This document shows positions 19,155-26,574 of a DNA stretch of 64,000 nt, in pieces; within the stretch, counting starts at the first letter, position 1; the number at the start of each line of letters is the position of its first letter. The position numbers and the translations under genes are program-made. Below the pieces are notes generated by a model. It ran no database searches, had not been told where the DNA came from, and saw only the letters and a program-made list of their open reading frames with translations. The stretch lies in NCBI RefSeq assembly GCF_007004725.1, contig NZ_ML660172.1, positions 62,001 to 126,000 on the forward strand, given 5' to 3'. Source of the stretch: Aliikangiella coralliicola (GTDB taxonomy: Bacteria; Pseudomonadota; Gammaproteobacteria; Enterobacterales; Kangiellaceae).

Positions 19155-19583
19155 TTAAAGTTTTGAGTTATACAGGTCTACAAAAGCTTGTTTACTTGAG
19201 TCGCCAGCGGCAACAAGCTCTTCTGTATATTGGACGATAGTTTTGCCATCAGATTCTGCAGCGGCTAAATTCTTTTTGCCGATTTTAGTTGCAATAAATG
19301 TGGCTGCTTCGATGGAACCTGATTTGGTAGCAACTCTTAAAAGGCTGCCCATAGGTCCGCAGTGGATTCCGTCATAAATATTTCTAAGGCGTAACTTAGC
19401 TGATTTCAACTTTTTACGCATACCGCTTCGATCATCTGATTTAGCCGCTTCACAAAGGCTAGCAACTAGACGTTCTACGTCATTGGCTTGGGTTACGTTG
19501 GAAAAACTGATTGCGCTCATTGCTACTACTGAAAAAAGTGCGCTTTTGAATGTCGTAGATAACTTCGAATTTTTTGCTTTCAT
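19155..19583 (-). CDS. Small secreted protein, DUF3718-like (paralogue B)
   Basis: A 142-residue paralogue of the protein at 18461-18871. Signal peptide about 1-33 (ending TQAND-like), then the same core: LCEAAKSDDRSGMRKKL, a Y-x-GIHC motif, SLLRVATKSGS and the end SSKQAFVDLYNSKL. The two proteins agree over most of the mature region and differ most in the signal peptide. A GGAGCTAA stretch precedes the ATG. Separate terminators imply separate control. The function is unknown. Confidence 0.8.
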   Translation of the reverse strand: MKAKNSKLSTTFKSALFSVVAMSAISFSNVTQANDVERLVASLCEAAKSDDRSGMRKKLKSAKLRLRNIYDGIHCGPMGSLLRVATKSGSIEAATFIATKIGKKNLAAAESDGKTIVQYTEELVAAGDSSKQAFVDLYNSKL

Positions 19584-19955
19584 GATTTAGCTCCTCATAT
19601 GATTAAAGGCTTAATAAAACAGCCAATAAAAAAACTCCTTGATCGGTATCTGCGAGATTTTAGTTTTAACTCGAAAGACACAGCCAGCCTTGGCTTTTGA
19701 ACCTCAAATCCAGATTCTTATTGATGAAACGATTGGATGTGATGTTCAGTTGATACAAGATGTATCGGCAACATCTCAAAATGCTTAACTATTTTTTTCA
19801 AAAATTATTTATTTTTTTTTAACTGATTGAATTAATTAGTGAAAATATTTGGGTTTAAAGAAAAAATATGCTCAAGCAGGCGGTAAATTTGAAGCAAAGT
19901 GGTCATGAAATTGATAAAATAGCCTCTTCAAACTTGCTTGCGGTACTTCGTATTA
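19584..19955. other. Divergent intergenic region between the DUF3718-like gene and dusA
   Basis: About 370 bp of AT-rich sequence holding both divergent promoters. It contains two short, mutually exclusive hairpins: GATACA-AGA-TGTATC (19752-19766) and AGATGT-ATCGGCA-ACATCT (19758-19776). I see no clear consensus promoter. Confidence 0.4.
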
Positions 19956-20930
19956 ATGTTAGATAGACGTATTTCTATTGCCCCCATGATGGATTGGACT
20001 GATCGTCATGATCGGTATTTTCTGCGCCAGATAACTAAAAAAGCAGTCCTCTATACAGAGATGGTGACAACGGGGGCCATTTTATTTGGAGAGGCTCAAC
20101 GATATCTGCAATTTAGATCAGACGAACATCCTGTTGCCGTACAATTAGGTGGCGGAAATCCAAAAGAGTTGGCCCGCTCTGCGGTTATTTGTGAAGATTA
20201 TGGATATGATGAAATTAATTTGAATGTTGGATGTCCCTCTGATCGTGTTCAATCAGGAAAAATCGGCGCATGCTTGATGGCTGAACCTGAATTGGTGGCC
20301 GAATGTATCGGCGTTATGTCTGCCGCAGTAAATATTCCGGTAACAATAAAACATCGTACTGGTATAGATGATGAGGATAGCTATGAGTCATTAGCTAATT
20401 TTGTTAAGACTGTCGCAGAGGTTGGTTGTCAGACATTTATTATACATGCACGTCAGGCTATATTATCTGGGTTAAGCCCGAAGCAAAACCGCGAAATTCC
20501 ACCGCTGTGTTACCCAAAAGTTTATCAAATCAAACAGGAATTCCCCAATTTAGAAGTCATTATTAATGGCGGAGTCAAAACCTTGCAAGAGGCTGAAGCG
20601 CATTTACAACATGTTGACGGCGTGATGATTGGGCGAGAGGCTTACCACAATCCATTTATTTTGGCAGAAGTTGACTCAAAATTTTATGGTGAATCGTCAG
20701 AACCTTTTTCGAGGTTACAGGTTGCCAGGGCTTTGTTACCTTACATTGAGCAAGAATTAGCCACTGGAACCCGGTTACAGCATATAGCCAGGCATATCCT
20801 TGGGCTATTCCATGGCCAGCCGCGAGGAAAATTGTGGCGACGATATTTAAGTGAAAATGCCCATAAGGAAAATGCCGGATGCGAAGTTATTGAACAGGCG
20901 CTTAAACTGGTAGAAGGCGCTGCTATTTAG
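19956..20930 (+). CDS. dusA: tRNA-dihydrouridine synthase A
   Basis: A flavoenzyme that reduces uridine 20/20a in the D-loop of tRNA with NADPH. The TIM-barrel start SIAPMMDWTDRHDRYFLR is characteristic of DusA. The catalytic cysteine is C93 in LNVGCPSDRVQSG, and RHILGLFHGQPRGKLWRRYL near the C-terminus is a DusA hallmark. I start at the ATG at 19956 (324 residues); an in-frame TTG at 19938 adds six residues with no family support. Neither has a strong Shine-Dalgarno. Confidence 0.95.
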   Translation: MLDRRISIAPMMDWTDRHDRYFLRQITKKAVLYTEMVTTGAILFGEAQRYLQFRSDEHPVAVQLGGGNPKELARSAVICEDYGYDEINLNVGCPSDRVQSGKIGACLMAEPELVAECIGVMSAAVNIPVTIKHRTGIDDEDSYESLANFVKTVAEVGCQTFIIHARQAILSGLSPKQNREIPPLCYPKVYQIKQEFPNLEVIINGGVKTLQEAEAHLQHVDGVMIGREAYHNPFILAEVDSKFYGESSEPFSRLQVARALLPYIEQELATGTRLQHIARHILGLFHGQPRGKLWRRYLSENAHKENAGCEVIEQALKLVEGAAI

Positions 20931-21122
20931 CCCTTGAGACAACATTGTTTTCTTTTTTCGTTGGTGTGATTCAACTGGGTTAGTGGTATTGTCAATTTCA
21001 CTAATTTTTAGTCCGTATGCCTACCTGCCGATTTTTTACTGGTCTTAAAATCTCTCTGAATTATTGTGCCAAAAATGAAAATTCCCATATAAATCATTGT
21101 TTTATGATGGTTTTGGTTAGTC

Positions 21123-21139
21123 TTGGCACGATCTGTGAA
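21123..21139 (+). promoter_or_regulatory. Sigma-54-like promoter element upstream of pspA
   Basis: TTGGCACG (21123-21130) is a perfect -24 element of a sigma-54 promoter, but the expected TTGCW at the -12 position reads GTGAA, so the match is only partial. In Enterobacteria pspA is driven by sigma-54 with PspF. An inverted copy, GTGCCAA, lies at 21066-21072. The start codon is 84 bp downstream, a plausible distance. Confidence 0.4.
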
Positions 21140-21222
21140 AAGAACTTAGCAAACCACAATTTAAACTAGTCCGTTGGTTGTGGGGTATTTCAGTTTGCAG
21201 CTTTTAAATAGAGAGGAATCAA

Positions 21223-21891
21223 ATGAGCGTATTTAAGCGTTTTTCAGATATCGTCAATAGCAATGTCTCAGCCATGTTGGACAAAGCAGAAAATCCAGAA
21301 AAGCTAGTTCGAATGATTATCGCCGAAATGGAAACGACGTTGTTTGACGTGAGAACACAATCCGCTAAAACCATCGCGGATAAAAAAGATATGCAGCGAC
21401 AGCTAAAAAATATGGCTGAAGAAGTGGAGCTTTGGCAAGCCAGGGCTGAAAAAGCGCTAAATAAAGATCGCGAAGATCTTGCCAGACAAGCCCTTCAGGA
21501 AAAGCGCCGAGTTGAGCAGGCCATTGAAGCCCAGACAAATGAGCTAAAGGAACTTGATACTGCATTAATGAGGTTGGAGCAGGATATCAGCAAGCTTCAA
21601 TCTAAGTTAAATGAGGCGATTGCGCGTCGTGATGCGATAGTAGCAAGACATGAAACGGTTAAGTCTACTATTCAAATGCGAAAACAAATTGATGACTCCG
21701 CCATAAACGAAGCACTTCACAGATTTGAGCGGTTTGAAAAACGCATGGATGAACTGGAGGCGGAAGTTGAGGCCATGGATTTAGGACGTAATGCTAGTTT
21801 AAGCGAACAGATTGATGCTCTTGGAAACGATGAAAAACTCGACGCTGAATTAGCTGAGCTAAAAGCCAGAATCAATAAGAAAGCGTCTTAA
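21223..21891 (+). CDS. pspA: Phage shock protein A, membrane-stress effector
   Basis: PspA is an ESCRT-III-like coiled-coil protein that coats and protects the inner membrane when proton-motive force or lipid packing is disturbed. The 222-residue sequence starts MSVFKRFSDIVNSN with the amphipathic helix, followed by nearly continuous heptads with no membrane segment, as expected. PspA, PspB and PspC form the classic system; here pspC follows after 101 bp and no pspB is visible between them. A GAGAGGAATC Shine-Dalgarno region precedes the ATG. Confidence 0.96.
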   Translation: MSVFKRFSDIVNSNVSAMLDKAENPEKLVRMIIAEMETTLFDVRTQSAKTIADKKDMQRQLKNMAEEVELWQARAEKALNKDREDLARQALQEKRRVEQAIEAQTNELKELDTALMRLEQDISKLQSKLNEAIARRDAIVARHETVKSTIQMRKQIDDSAINEALHRFERFEKRMDELEAEVEAMDLGRNASLSEQIDALGNDEKLDAELAELKARINKKAS

Positions 21892-21992
21892 TGATGAGGC
21901 AATCGGTGGACTTCCATTGTCCGCCGATTAGATAAGCAGAGTTGTTTGGAACAAGTTGAACGATTAAACAAGACAGGGGTTGGAGAACGAAT

Positions 21993-22229
21993 ATGAGTAA
22001 ATATAGCCACTATCGACGTTATGACAGCGGGTATTATGACAGAAGAAGTTACGACAGTTATCGAGAGCGACCAAGAGCTCGCAGTAAAATAATGGGCGTA
22101 TGCGCTGGGCTAGCGCGTCAGTTTGGATGGGATGTTACGCTGGTAAGAGTGGTCGCAGTATTGTGTTTATTGACCTTTACTGTACCTACATTTTTTGCTT
22201 ACGTGATTGCAGGGGCACTGTTTTACTAG
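21993..22229 (+). CDS. pspC: PspC domain protein
   Basis: A 78-residue protein with an Arg/Tyr-rich N-terminus (about 1-31) and a PspC domain: MGVCAGLARQFGWDVTLVRV followed by one hydrophobic helix (about 55-76). In E. coli PspC senses membrane stress and releases PspA from PspF. This copy is shorter than E. coli PspC (119 residues) and ends right after the helix, so it lacks the C-terminal periplasmic part that binds PspB. GGAGAACGAAT stands before the ATG. A terminator follows. Confidence 0.9.
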   Translation: MSKYSHYRRYDSGYYDRRSYDSYRERPRARSKIMGVCAGLARQFGWDVTLVRVVAVLCLLTFTVPTFFAYVIAGALFY

Positions 22230-22343
22230 GCCCTGAATTAGGAGTCTGTGACGCTATTTTTACTAACTCAAATAAAGATTCTGGCTCGCGAATAATTAAA
22301 TCCGAGTCAGGTAATTTCAATACTCCTATGGATTTACTAAGAG

Positions 22344-22375
22344 GCTTCTTTAGATTCACCTAAAGGAGCTTTTTT
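22344..22375 (+). terminator. Terminator of the pspA-pspC unit
   Basis: GCTTCTTTAG (22344-22353) pairs with CTAAAGGAGC (22360-22369) with one G-U pair and a 6-nt loop, followed by six T. Confidence 0.8.
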
Positions 22376-22484
22376 GTTAAATAGTTATCCTAAATTGCGA
22401 CTTATGTTGGTAAAATCAACTATCTTTCATCAAGTAGCAAGGCTAACTGGCTTTGTATCAATCATCACTATAGCGGCTCAAATA

Positions 22485-22907
22485 ATGAACAAAATGAAAT
22501 TATTGCTCACCATCCTTTTAATGTTTGGAACTGCTCAACTGCTGGCTGGAAATCATGAATCTATAGAAATTTCAGATGTTGTGATGCCGAAAGTTCCATC
22601 AGTCAGCCCAACAGCGGCGATTTACCTGACAATTACCAATACTGGAAAATCAAAAGTTGCGCTGCTCGATGCCAGCACAAATGTTGCCCACCATACGATG
22701 ATTCATCAGTCAAAAGTAGAGAATGGCGTGGCAAAAATGAAGCATGTCGACAAGTTGGAAATAGAGTCCGGAAAATCCTTGAAATTTGTCCCCGGTGGAT
22801 ACCATATAATGTTAATGGGAATTGACAAAGGGCTGATCACTAAACCGTTTGAAGTTCACCTTACCTTTGAACAAGATATTAAAGAGAGTTTTACGGTAAC
22901 GCCATAG
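22485..22907 (+). CDS. Periplasmic copper chaperone, PCu(A)C family
   Basis: A 140-residue protein with a cleavable signal peptide (about 1-20) and a PCu(A)C (DUF461) domain. These proteins carry Cu(I) to the CuA site of cytochrome oxidase. The copper ligands are visible in the expected order: HHTMIH, then a Met in AKMKH, then GGYHIMLMG. I take the ATG at 22485, which begins the signal peptide; the longer frame from 22374 runs through the pspC terminator and is not a start. A second ATG three codons later is equally possible. No cytochrome oxidase assembly genes are nearby. Confidence 0.88.
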   Translation: MNKMKLLLTILLMFGTAQLLAGNHESIEISDVVMPKVPSVSPTAAIYLTITNTGKSKVALLDASTNVAHHTMIHQSKVENGVAKMKHVDKLEIESGKSLKFVPGGYHIMLMGIDKGLITKPFEVHLTFEQDIKESFTVTP

Positions 22908-22988
22908 CACCAGATTGAAAGCATCGAATGAATTAAAACTCGATACGTTTGCTCCACAAAAATTATTGACAGACCAAGGAAATAAGCC

Positions 22989-24050
22989 ATGTTGAAATTT
23001 TGGAATAAGAAAGCCGCAGTTAGCGAGGAAGAAGTCGTCCAAGATTCTCAAAGCGATCAGGAAACTGCTTCTTTGACGAGGTTAATCAGCTACAGTGTCT
23101 TGTTGGTTTTTATTTTATTTTACCTACTTGGAATGTACTGGAGCTCAGAACCTGATCAATTCAGTGTTAATGACGCCGGTGCCTACCGGACTAATGGCCA
23201 GGATAAGCAACTGATTGTCGGTCATACTACTGTTATTACAACAGAAAAGATTGCAAACACACTACTGAACAAACCCGGTGGTTTTCTTAGTAATGATGTC
23301 CTCCCGCCATCAGTTTTTCTTGATAATATTCCTAATTGGGAGTTTGGCGTATTGGTTCAGGTGAGAGATATGGTGTCAGCGTTGAGAAACCATATTAGCC
23401 GTTCTCAATCGCAATCATTAGAAAATTCATTGCTTAAAGAAGCAGAGCCATTGTTAAATAATGATCATACGCTATGGATATGGCCAGCGGCAGAGAGTAA
23501 ATATGAGAAAGGAATCGCGCAATTGGCTGCTTATCGAGAGGAGCTTGGCAAGCTTGATAATCCCGATGCACAATTTTACGCCCGGGCTGATAATCTGAGA
23601 GCTTGGTTAACCCTGGTTGAAAAAAGGCTTGGTGGTTTATCACAGCGATTGTCTGCATCAGTTGGTCAGGAAAGAATCAACACTGATCTATCTGGCGACA
23701 CAGCTGCATCGCAATCAACAGAAAGCGCATCGAACCTTTCAGTTAAAACCCCCTGGCTAGAAATTGATGATACTTTTTATGAAGCTCGTGGCGCCTGTTG
23801 GGCACTCATTCATCTTCTGAAAGCTATCGAGGTTGATTTTGCGCCGGTGTTAGAAAAGAAAAATGCTAAGGCAAGTTTTGCGCAGATTATTCGCGAATTA
23901 GAATCTACGCAAGAGACTGTGTGGAGTCCAATTATATTAAATGGCGATGGTTTTGGCTTTGTCGCCAATCATTCACTAGTAATGGCTTCTTATATTAGTA
24001 GAGCCAATGCCGGGTTAATTGATTTACGTGAACTCTTATCTAGAGGATAA
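22989..24050 (+). CDS. DUF2333 family membrane-anchored protein
   Basis: A 353-residue protein of a gammaproteobacterial family of unknown function. One membrane helix (about 31-50) follows a charged 30-residue cytoplasmic start; the rest is presumably periplasmic. The family signature LLNKPGGFLSNDVLPPSVFLDNIPNWEFG-like block spans about residues 92-121. CCAAGGAAATA precedes the ATG. It is followed by the ECF sigma factor gene 80 bp later on the same strand. No function is claimed. Confidence 0.85.
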   Translation: MLKFWNKKAAVSEEEVVQDSQSDQETASLTRLISYSVLLVFILFYLLGMYWSSEPDQFSVNDAGAYRTNGQDKQLIVGHTTVITTEKIANTLLNKPGGFLSNDVLPPSVFLDNIPNWEFGVLVQVRDMVSALRNHISRSQSQSLENSLLKEAEPLLNNDHTLWIWPAAESKYEKGIAQLAAYREELGKLDNPDAQFYARADNLRAWLTLVEKRLGGLSQRLSASVGQERINTDLSGDTAASQSTESASNLSVKTPWLEIDDTFYEARGACWALIHLLKAIEVDFAPVLEKKNAKASFAQIIRELESTQETVWSPIILNGDGFGFVANHSLVMASYISRANAGLIDLRELLSRG

Positions 24051-24132
24051 GTCAGATTGTTGATTTATTCAGCTTTTTTGAAAATTGATATAAACCATTC
24101 GCTTGTTTTTGTCGTCAATTAGAGTAATAGCG

Positions 24133-24735
24133 TTGAGTAAATATGATAAAAGTGACAAGCGAGCACATTCATTGCAGGCGAAAAAGCAGGAAATAGAAAA
24201 CCGCGAAATTAATCGGCTGGAGCAAGTTTCCAACTGGGTTATAGAATCAAAAGCAGGCAATGTTCGTGCATTCGAGCAACTGTATCGGGAGTTTTATCAA
24301 CGCCTATTGATGTTTTGCCGTCGTATGACTGGTTCAACTGAAATTGCAGAGGAAATTCTACAAGAAAGTTATGTGAAGGCTTGGTTAGCATTGCCTGAAT
24401 TTCGGCAGGAAAGTGGTTTTTACACCTGGCTAAGAAAGATTGCTTCTCGTCTGGTGATCGACAGGTTACGTTTAAAAAGTGAGAAAGTCTGGCAAAAAGC
24501 GGTAGAGTTTGATGACAGCACTATTTTTAGCCAATTAGGTGCTGAGCATAAAATGGATTTGGACCGATTAATTACAAAATTACCTGATGGCGCCAGGAAT
24601 GTTTTTGTGTTGCACGATGTTGAAGGCTACGGGCATCGTGAAATTGGGTTAATGCTGGGTATTGCGGAAGGAACATCCAAAGCTCAGCTATCCAGAGCCC
24701 GCACGTTATTGCGAAATCAATACGTTAGCCGTTAA
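24133..24735 (+). CDS. ECF-type RNA polymerase sigma factor
   Basis: A sigma-70 family factor of the extracytoplasmic-function group. Region 2 (about residues 45-110 from the start used here) contains the -10 recognition part FYTWLRKIASRLVIDRLR. Region 4 near the C-terminus (about 140-195) has the helix-turn-helix with GHREIGLMLGIAEGTSKAQLSRAR. I use the TTG at 24133, which has AGAG eight bases upstream; a TTG at 24103 would add ten residues, and neither start is certain. The product of the next gene is a likely anti-sigma factor, and the set ends with a DUF4097 protein. Confidence 0.9.
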   Translation: MSKYDKSDKRAHSLQAKKQEIENREINRLEQVSNWVIESKAGNVRAFEQLYREFYQRLLMFCRRMTGSTEIAEEILQESYVKAWLALPEFRQESGFYTWLRKIASRLVIDRLRLKSEKVWQKAVEFDDSTIFSQLGAEHKMDLDRLITKLPDGARNVFVLHDVEGYGHREIGLMLGIAEGTSKAQLSRARTLLRNQYVSR

Positions 24736-24798
24736 TAAAGGCCTGGTCATATTGATTCAGCTATATCAAAAATGCCGGTTAGTGAATGTCCCTTGCGA

Positions 24799-24825
24799 CC
24801 AGTACTCAATTAACCAGTACTCAAT
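24799..24825. repeat. Two direct copies of a 12-bp motif
   Basis: CCAGTACTCAAT occurs at 24799-24810 and again at 24814-24825, giving a 15-bp period. The pair lies between the sigma factor gene and the anti-sigma gene, 37 bp before the latter's start. It could be an operator or simple slippage; nothing decides between these. Confidence 0.5.
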
Positions 24826-24861
24826 GAATAGTCGTAAGTGTTTTAACGCAGGAGACCGAAA

Positions 24862-25434
24862 ATGGAAGACGAACCCACAGTCGACCTGAAAAAAGAACGA
24901 GAGTTGGCGGCAGCGATCAAACAGTTGCCACAACAAACGGAATCTTCAAGGGATCTTTGGCCTGAAATTGCAGCCAGGTTGCCAAAACAGGACACAAAAG
25001 TTTACACTCCGCGCTGGATACCCTGGTCAATTGCAGCTACCCTAGCGATTAGTTTTAGTTCGGCATTTTATAGTTGGAAAAATCTACAGACTGCGCAGCG
25101 GGTTTATGCCGATAGTCAGAGAGTGTTATCGGCGAAGCAGGTGATTCCGCTACAGATTAAAGCAATGGAGCTTGAGTACGGTTTAGCAAAGTCGGCGCTT
25201 ATTACGCAGATTGGTTTAAATTCGTCACACACAAACTCTGATCTGCTCTCTGAAGTAAAAAGCCATTTGTTGATTATTGAACAAGCGACTAAAGAATTGA
25301 AAGCGGCGATTGTAAAGCAGCCTGACAATCCCGGACTGCCAAAGTTGTTAAAGGCGACCTATCAACAGGAGTTGACAGTGTTGTCCCAGCTGGCGAAATT
25401 AAATCAAGATGTGTTTAGTGAGGAAAAAATATGA
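24862..25434 (+). CDS. Putative membrane-bound anti-sigma factor
   Basis: A 190-residue single-pass membrane protein: a charged cytoplasmic part (about 1-50) containing SSRDLWPEIAARLP, a membrane helix (about 53-71), and a helical periplasmic part. A short cytoplasmic domain plus one helix right after an ECF sigma gene is the usual layout of an anti-sigma factor. No zinc-binding HxxxCxxC motif is present, so the assignment rests on position and topology. AGGAGA precedes the ATG at 24862. It overlaps the next gene by ATGA. Confidence 0.65.
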   Translation: MEDEPTVDLKKERELAAAIKQLPQQTESSRDLWPEIAARLPKQDTKVYTPRWIPWSIAATLAISFSSAFYSWKNLQTAQRVYADSQRVLSAKQVIPLQIKAMELEYGLAKSALITQIGLNSSHTNSDLLSEVKSHLLIIEQATKELKAAIVKQPDNPGLPKLLKATYQQELTVLSQLAKLNQDVFSEEKI

Positions 25435-26321
25435 AGAAGTTGGCTCCACTATTTGTCCCGTTATTTTTCTTCGGTTTCTGTTCACTGGCGATGGCCGGCG
25501 ACAAAGTTGATAAAAGTCTTGATGTTGAGGCCGAAGGCATTGTTGAAGTTCACAATGTACGTGGTGACATAAAAATACGAGGTTGGCAGCAAAACCAGGT
25601 TAAAGTTTCTGGTACTTTGGACGATTTAACAGAGAAGTTTGTGTTTAAGTCTGAAGGTGGGCACACTTTTATTAAAGTAAAACTGCCAAGAAATTCTGGC
25701 TCAAGAAGTCGTGAAGGTTCAAAGCTAAAAATTATGATCCCAGTCGGTTCAAAGCTGATATTCTCCGGCGTCGCGACTGATGTTAACGTCGCAGAAATTA
25801 ATGGTGGAGTCGATATTAATTCAGTGAGCGGTGATATTAAAGTAAAGAACACGCAGGGCAGAACTTATATTAATAGTGTCAGCGGTGAGTTGGAACTGGA
25901 TGATATTGACGGCAGTCTTGAGGTGTCTACTGTTAGCGGCGATCTCGATGCTAAAGTAAGTTGCAAGAAGCTAAGTATTAGCGGCGTGTCCGCAGATTTG
26001 GTAGTTAAATCAGAACAAATCGAATCTGCGAGTGTTTCAACGGTTTCTGGAGACACAAGAATATATGGCAGTTTGCTGGAAGAAGGCGAACTTAAACTCA
26101 GTAGCGTTTCAGGCGAAGCTTTTTATTACGTCAAAGGTGGCTTGAATGCCAGAATTTCTATGGAGACTGCACCTGGTGGTGATATCGTCAACGAATATTC
26201 TGAAGATAGGCCCAAGAGTACCTTTATCAACTCACATAATTTACGTTTTACCGCCGGTAACGGTAGTGGTGTCATTCGCATGTCAACGGTGAGCGGCAAT
26301 ATCGGGCTGAAAACTAATTAA
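25431..26321 (+). CDS. Secreted DUF4097 family beta-strand repeat protein
   Basis: A 296-residue exported protein with signal peptide about 1-22 (ending AMAG). The rest is built of short strands in which the phrase S-V-S-G-D or a variant recurs about every 20-25 residues (INSVSGDIK, INSVSGELE, VSTVSGDLD, VSTVSGDTR, LSSVSGEAF, MSTVSGNIG), as in DUF4097 and bacterial adhesin-like beta-solenoids. It overlaps the putative anti-sigma gene by 4 bp (ATGA), so translation is coupled. DUF4097 proteins are frequent partners of ECF sigma/anti-sigma pairs, but their role is unknown. The 250-bp region after it carries a promoter for the next gene. Confidence 0.88.
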   Translation: MKKLAPLFVPLFFFGFCSLAMAGDKVDKSLDVEAEGIVEVHNVRGDIKIRGWQQNQVKVSGTLDDLTEKFVFKSEGGHTFIKVKLPRNSGSRSREGSKLKIMIPVGSKLIFSGVATDVNVAEINGGVDINSVSGDIKVKNTQGRTYINSVSGELELDDIDGSLEVSTVSGDLDAKVSCKKLSISGVSADLVVKSEQIESASVSTVSGDTRIYGSLLEEGELKLSSVSGEAFYYVKGGLNARISMETAPGGDIVNEYSEDRPKSTFINSHNLRFTAGNGSGVIRMSTVSGNIGLKTN

Positions 26322-26504
26322 TTCTTTGAATTAGTCAGACTAATTAAGTATTAATATTAGAAACAAAAAGATAGTACAAAAACATTATACAACCTTGAAT
26401 CTGATAGTATTGAATCGAAAATGCCTAAGAGAGCGCGGAATTCATTATTTTCGTTAACGCGAAATAAAAATGGGATTGTTAGTGGCAAAAATCCGCCAAT
26501 TTCG

Positions 26505-26532
26505 TTGAACTTGTCGTCCTTTAGGTTATGAT
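26505..26532 (+). promoter_or_regulatory. Probable sigma-70 promoter of the TPR protein gene
   Basis: TTGAAC (26505-26510) and TATGAT (26527-26532) are 16 bp apart and lie about 43 bp before the start codon. Confidence 0.45.
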
Positions 26533-26574
26533 AGATAAATCAGACTCTTATGAGCTTTATGGTCAGGAATTCTC

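Noticed and set aside
22374-22484. Extended N-terminus of the copper chaperone
   Set aside because: It begins in the T-run of the pspC terminator, and the signal peptide starts at 22485.
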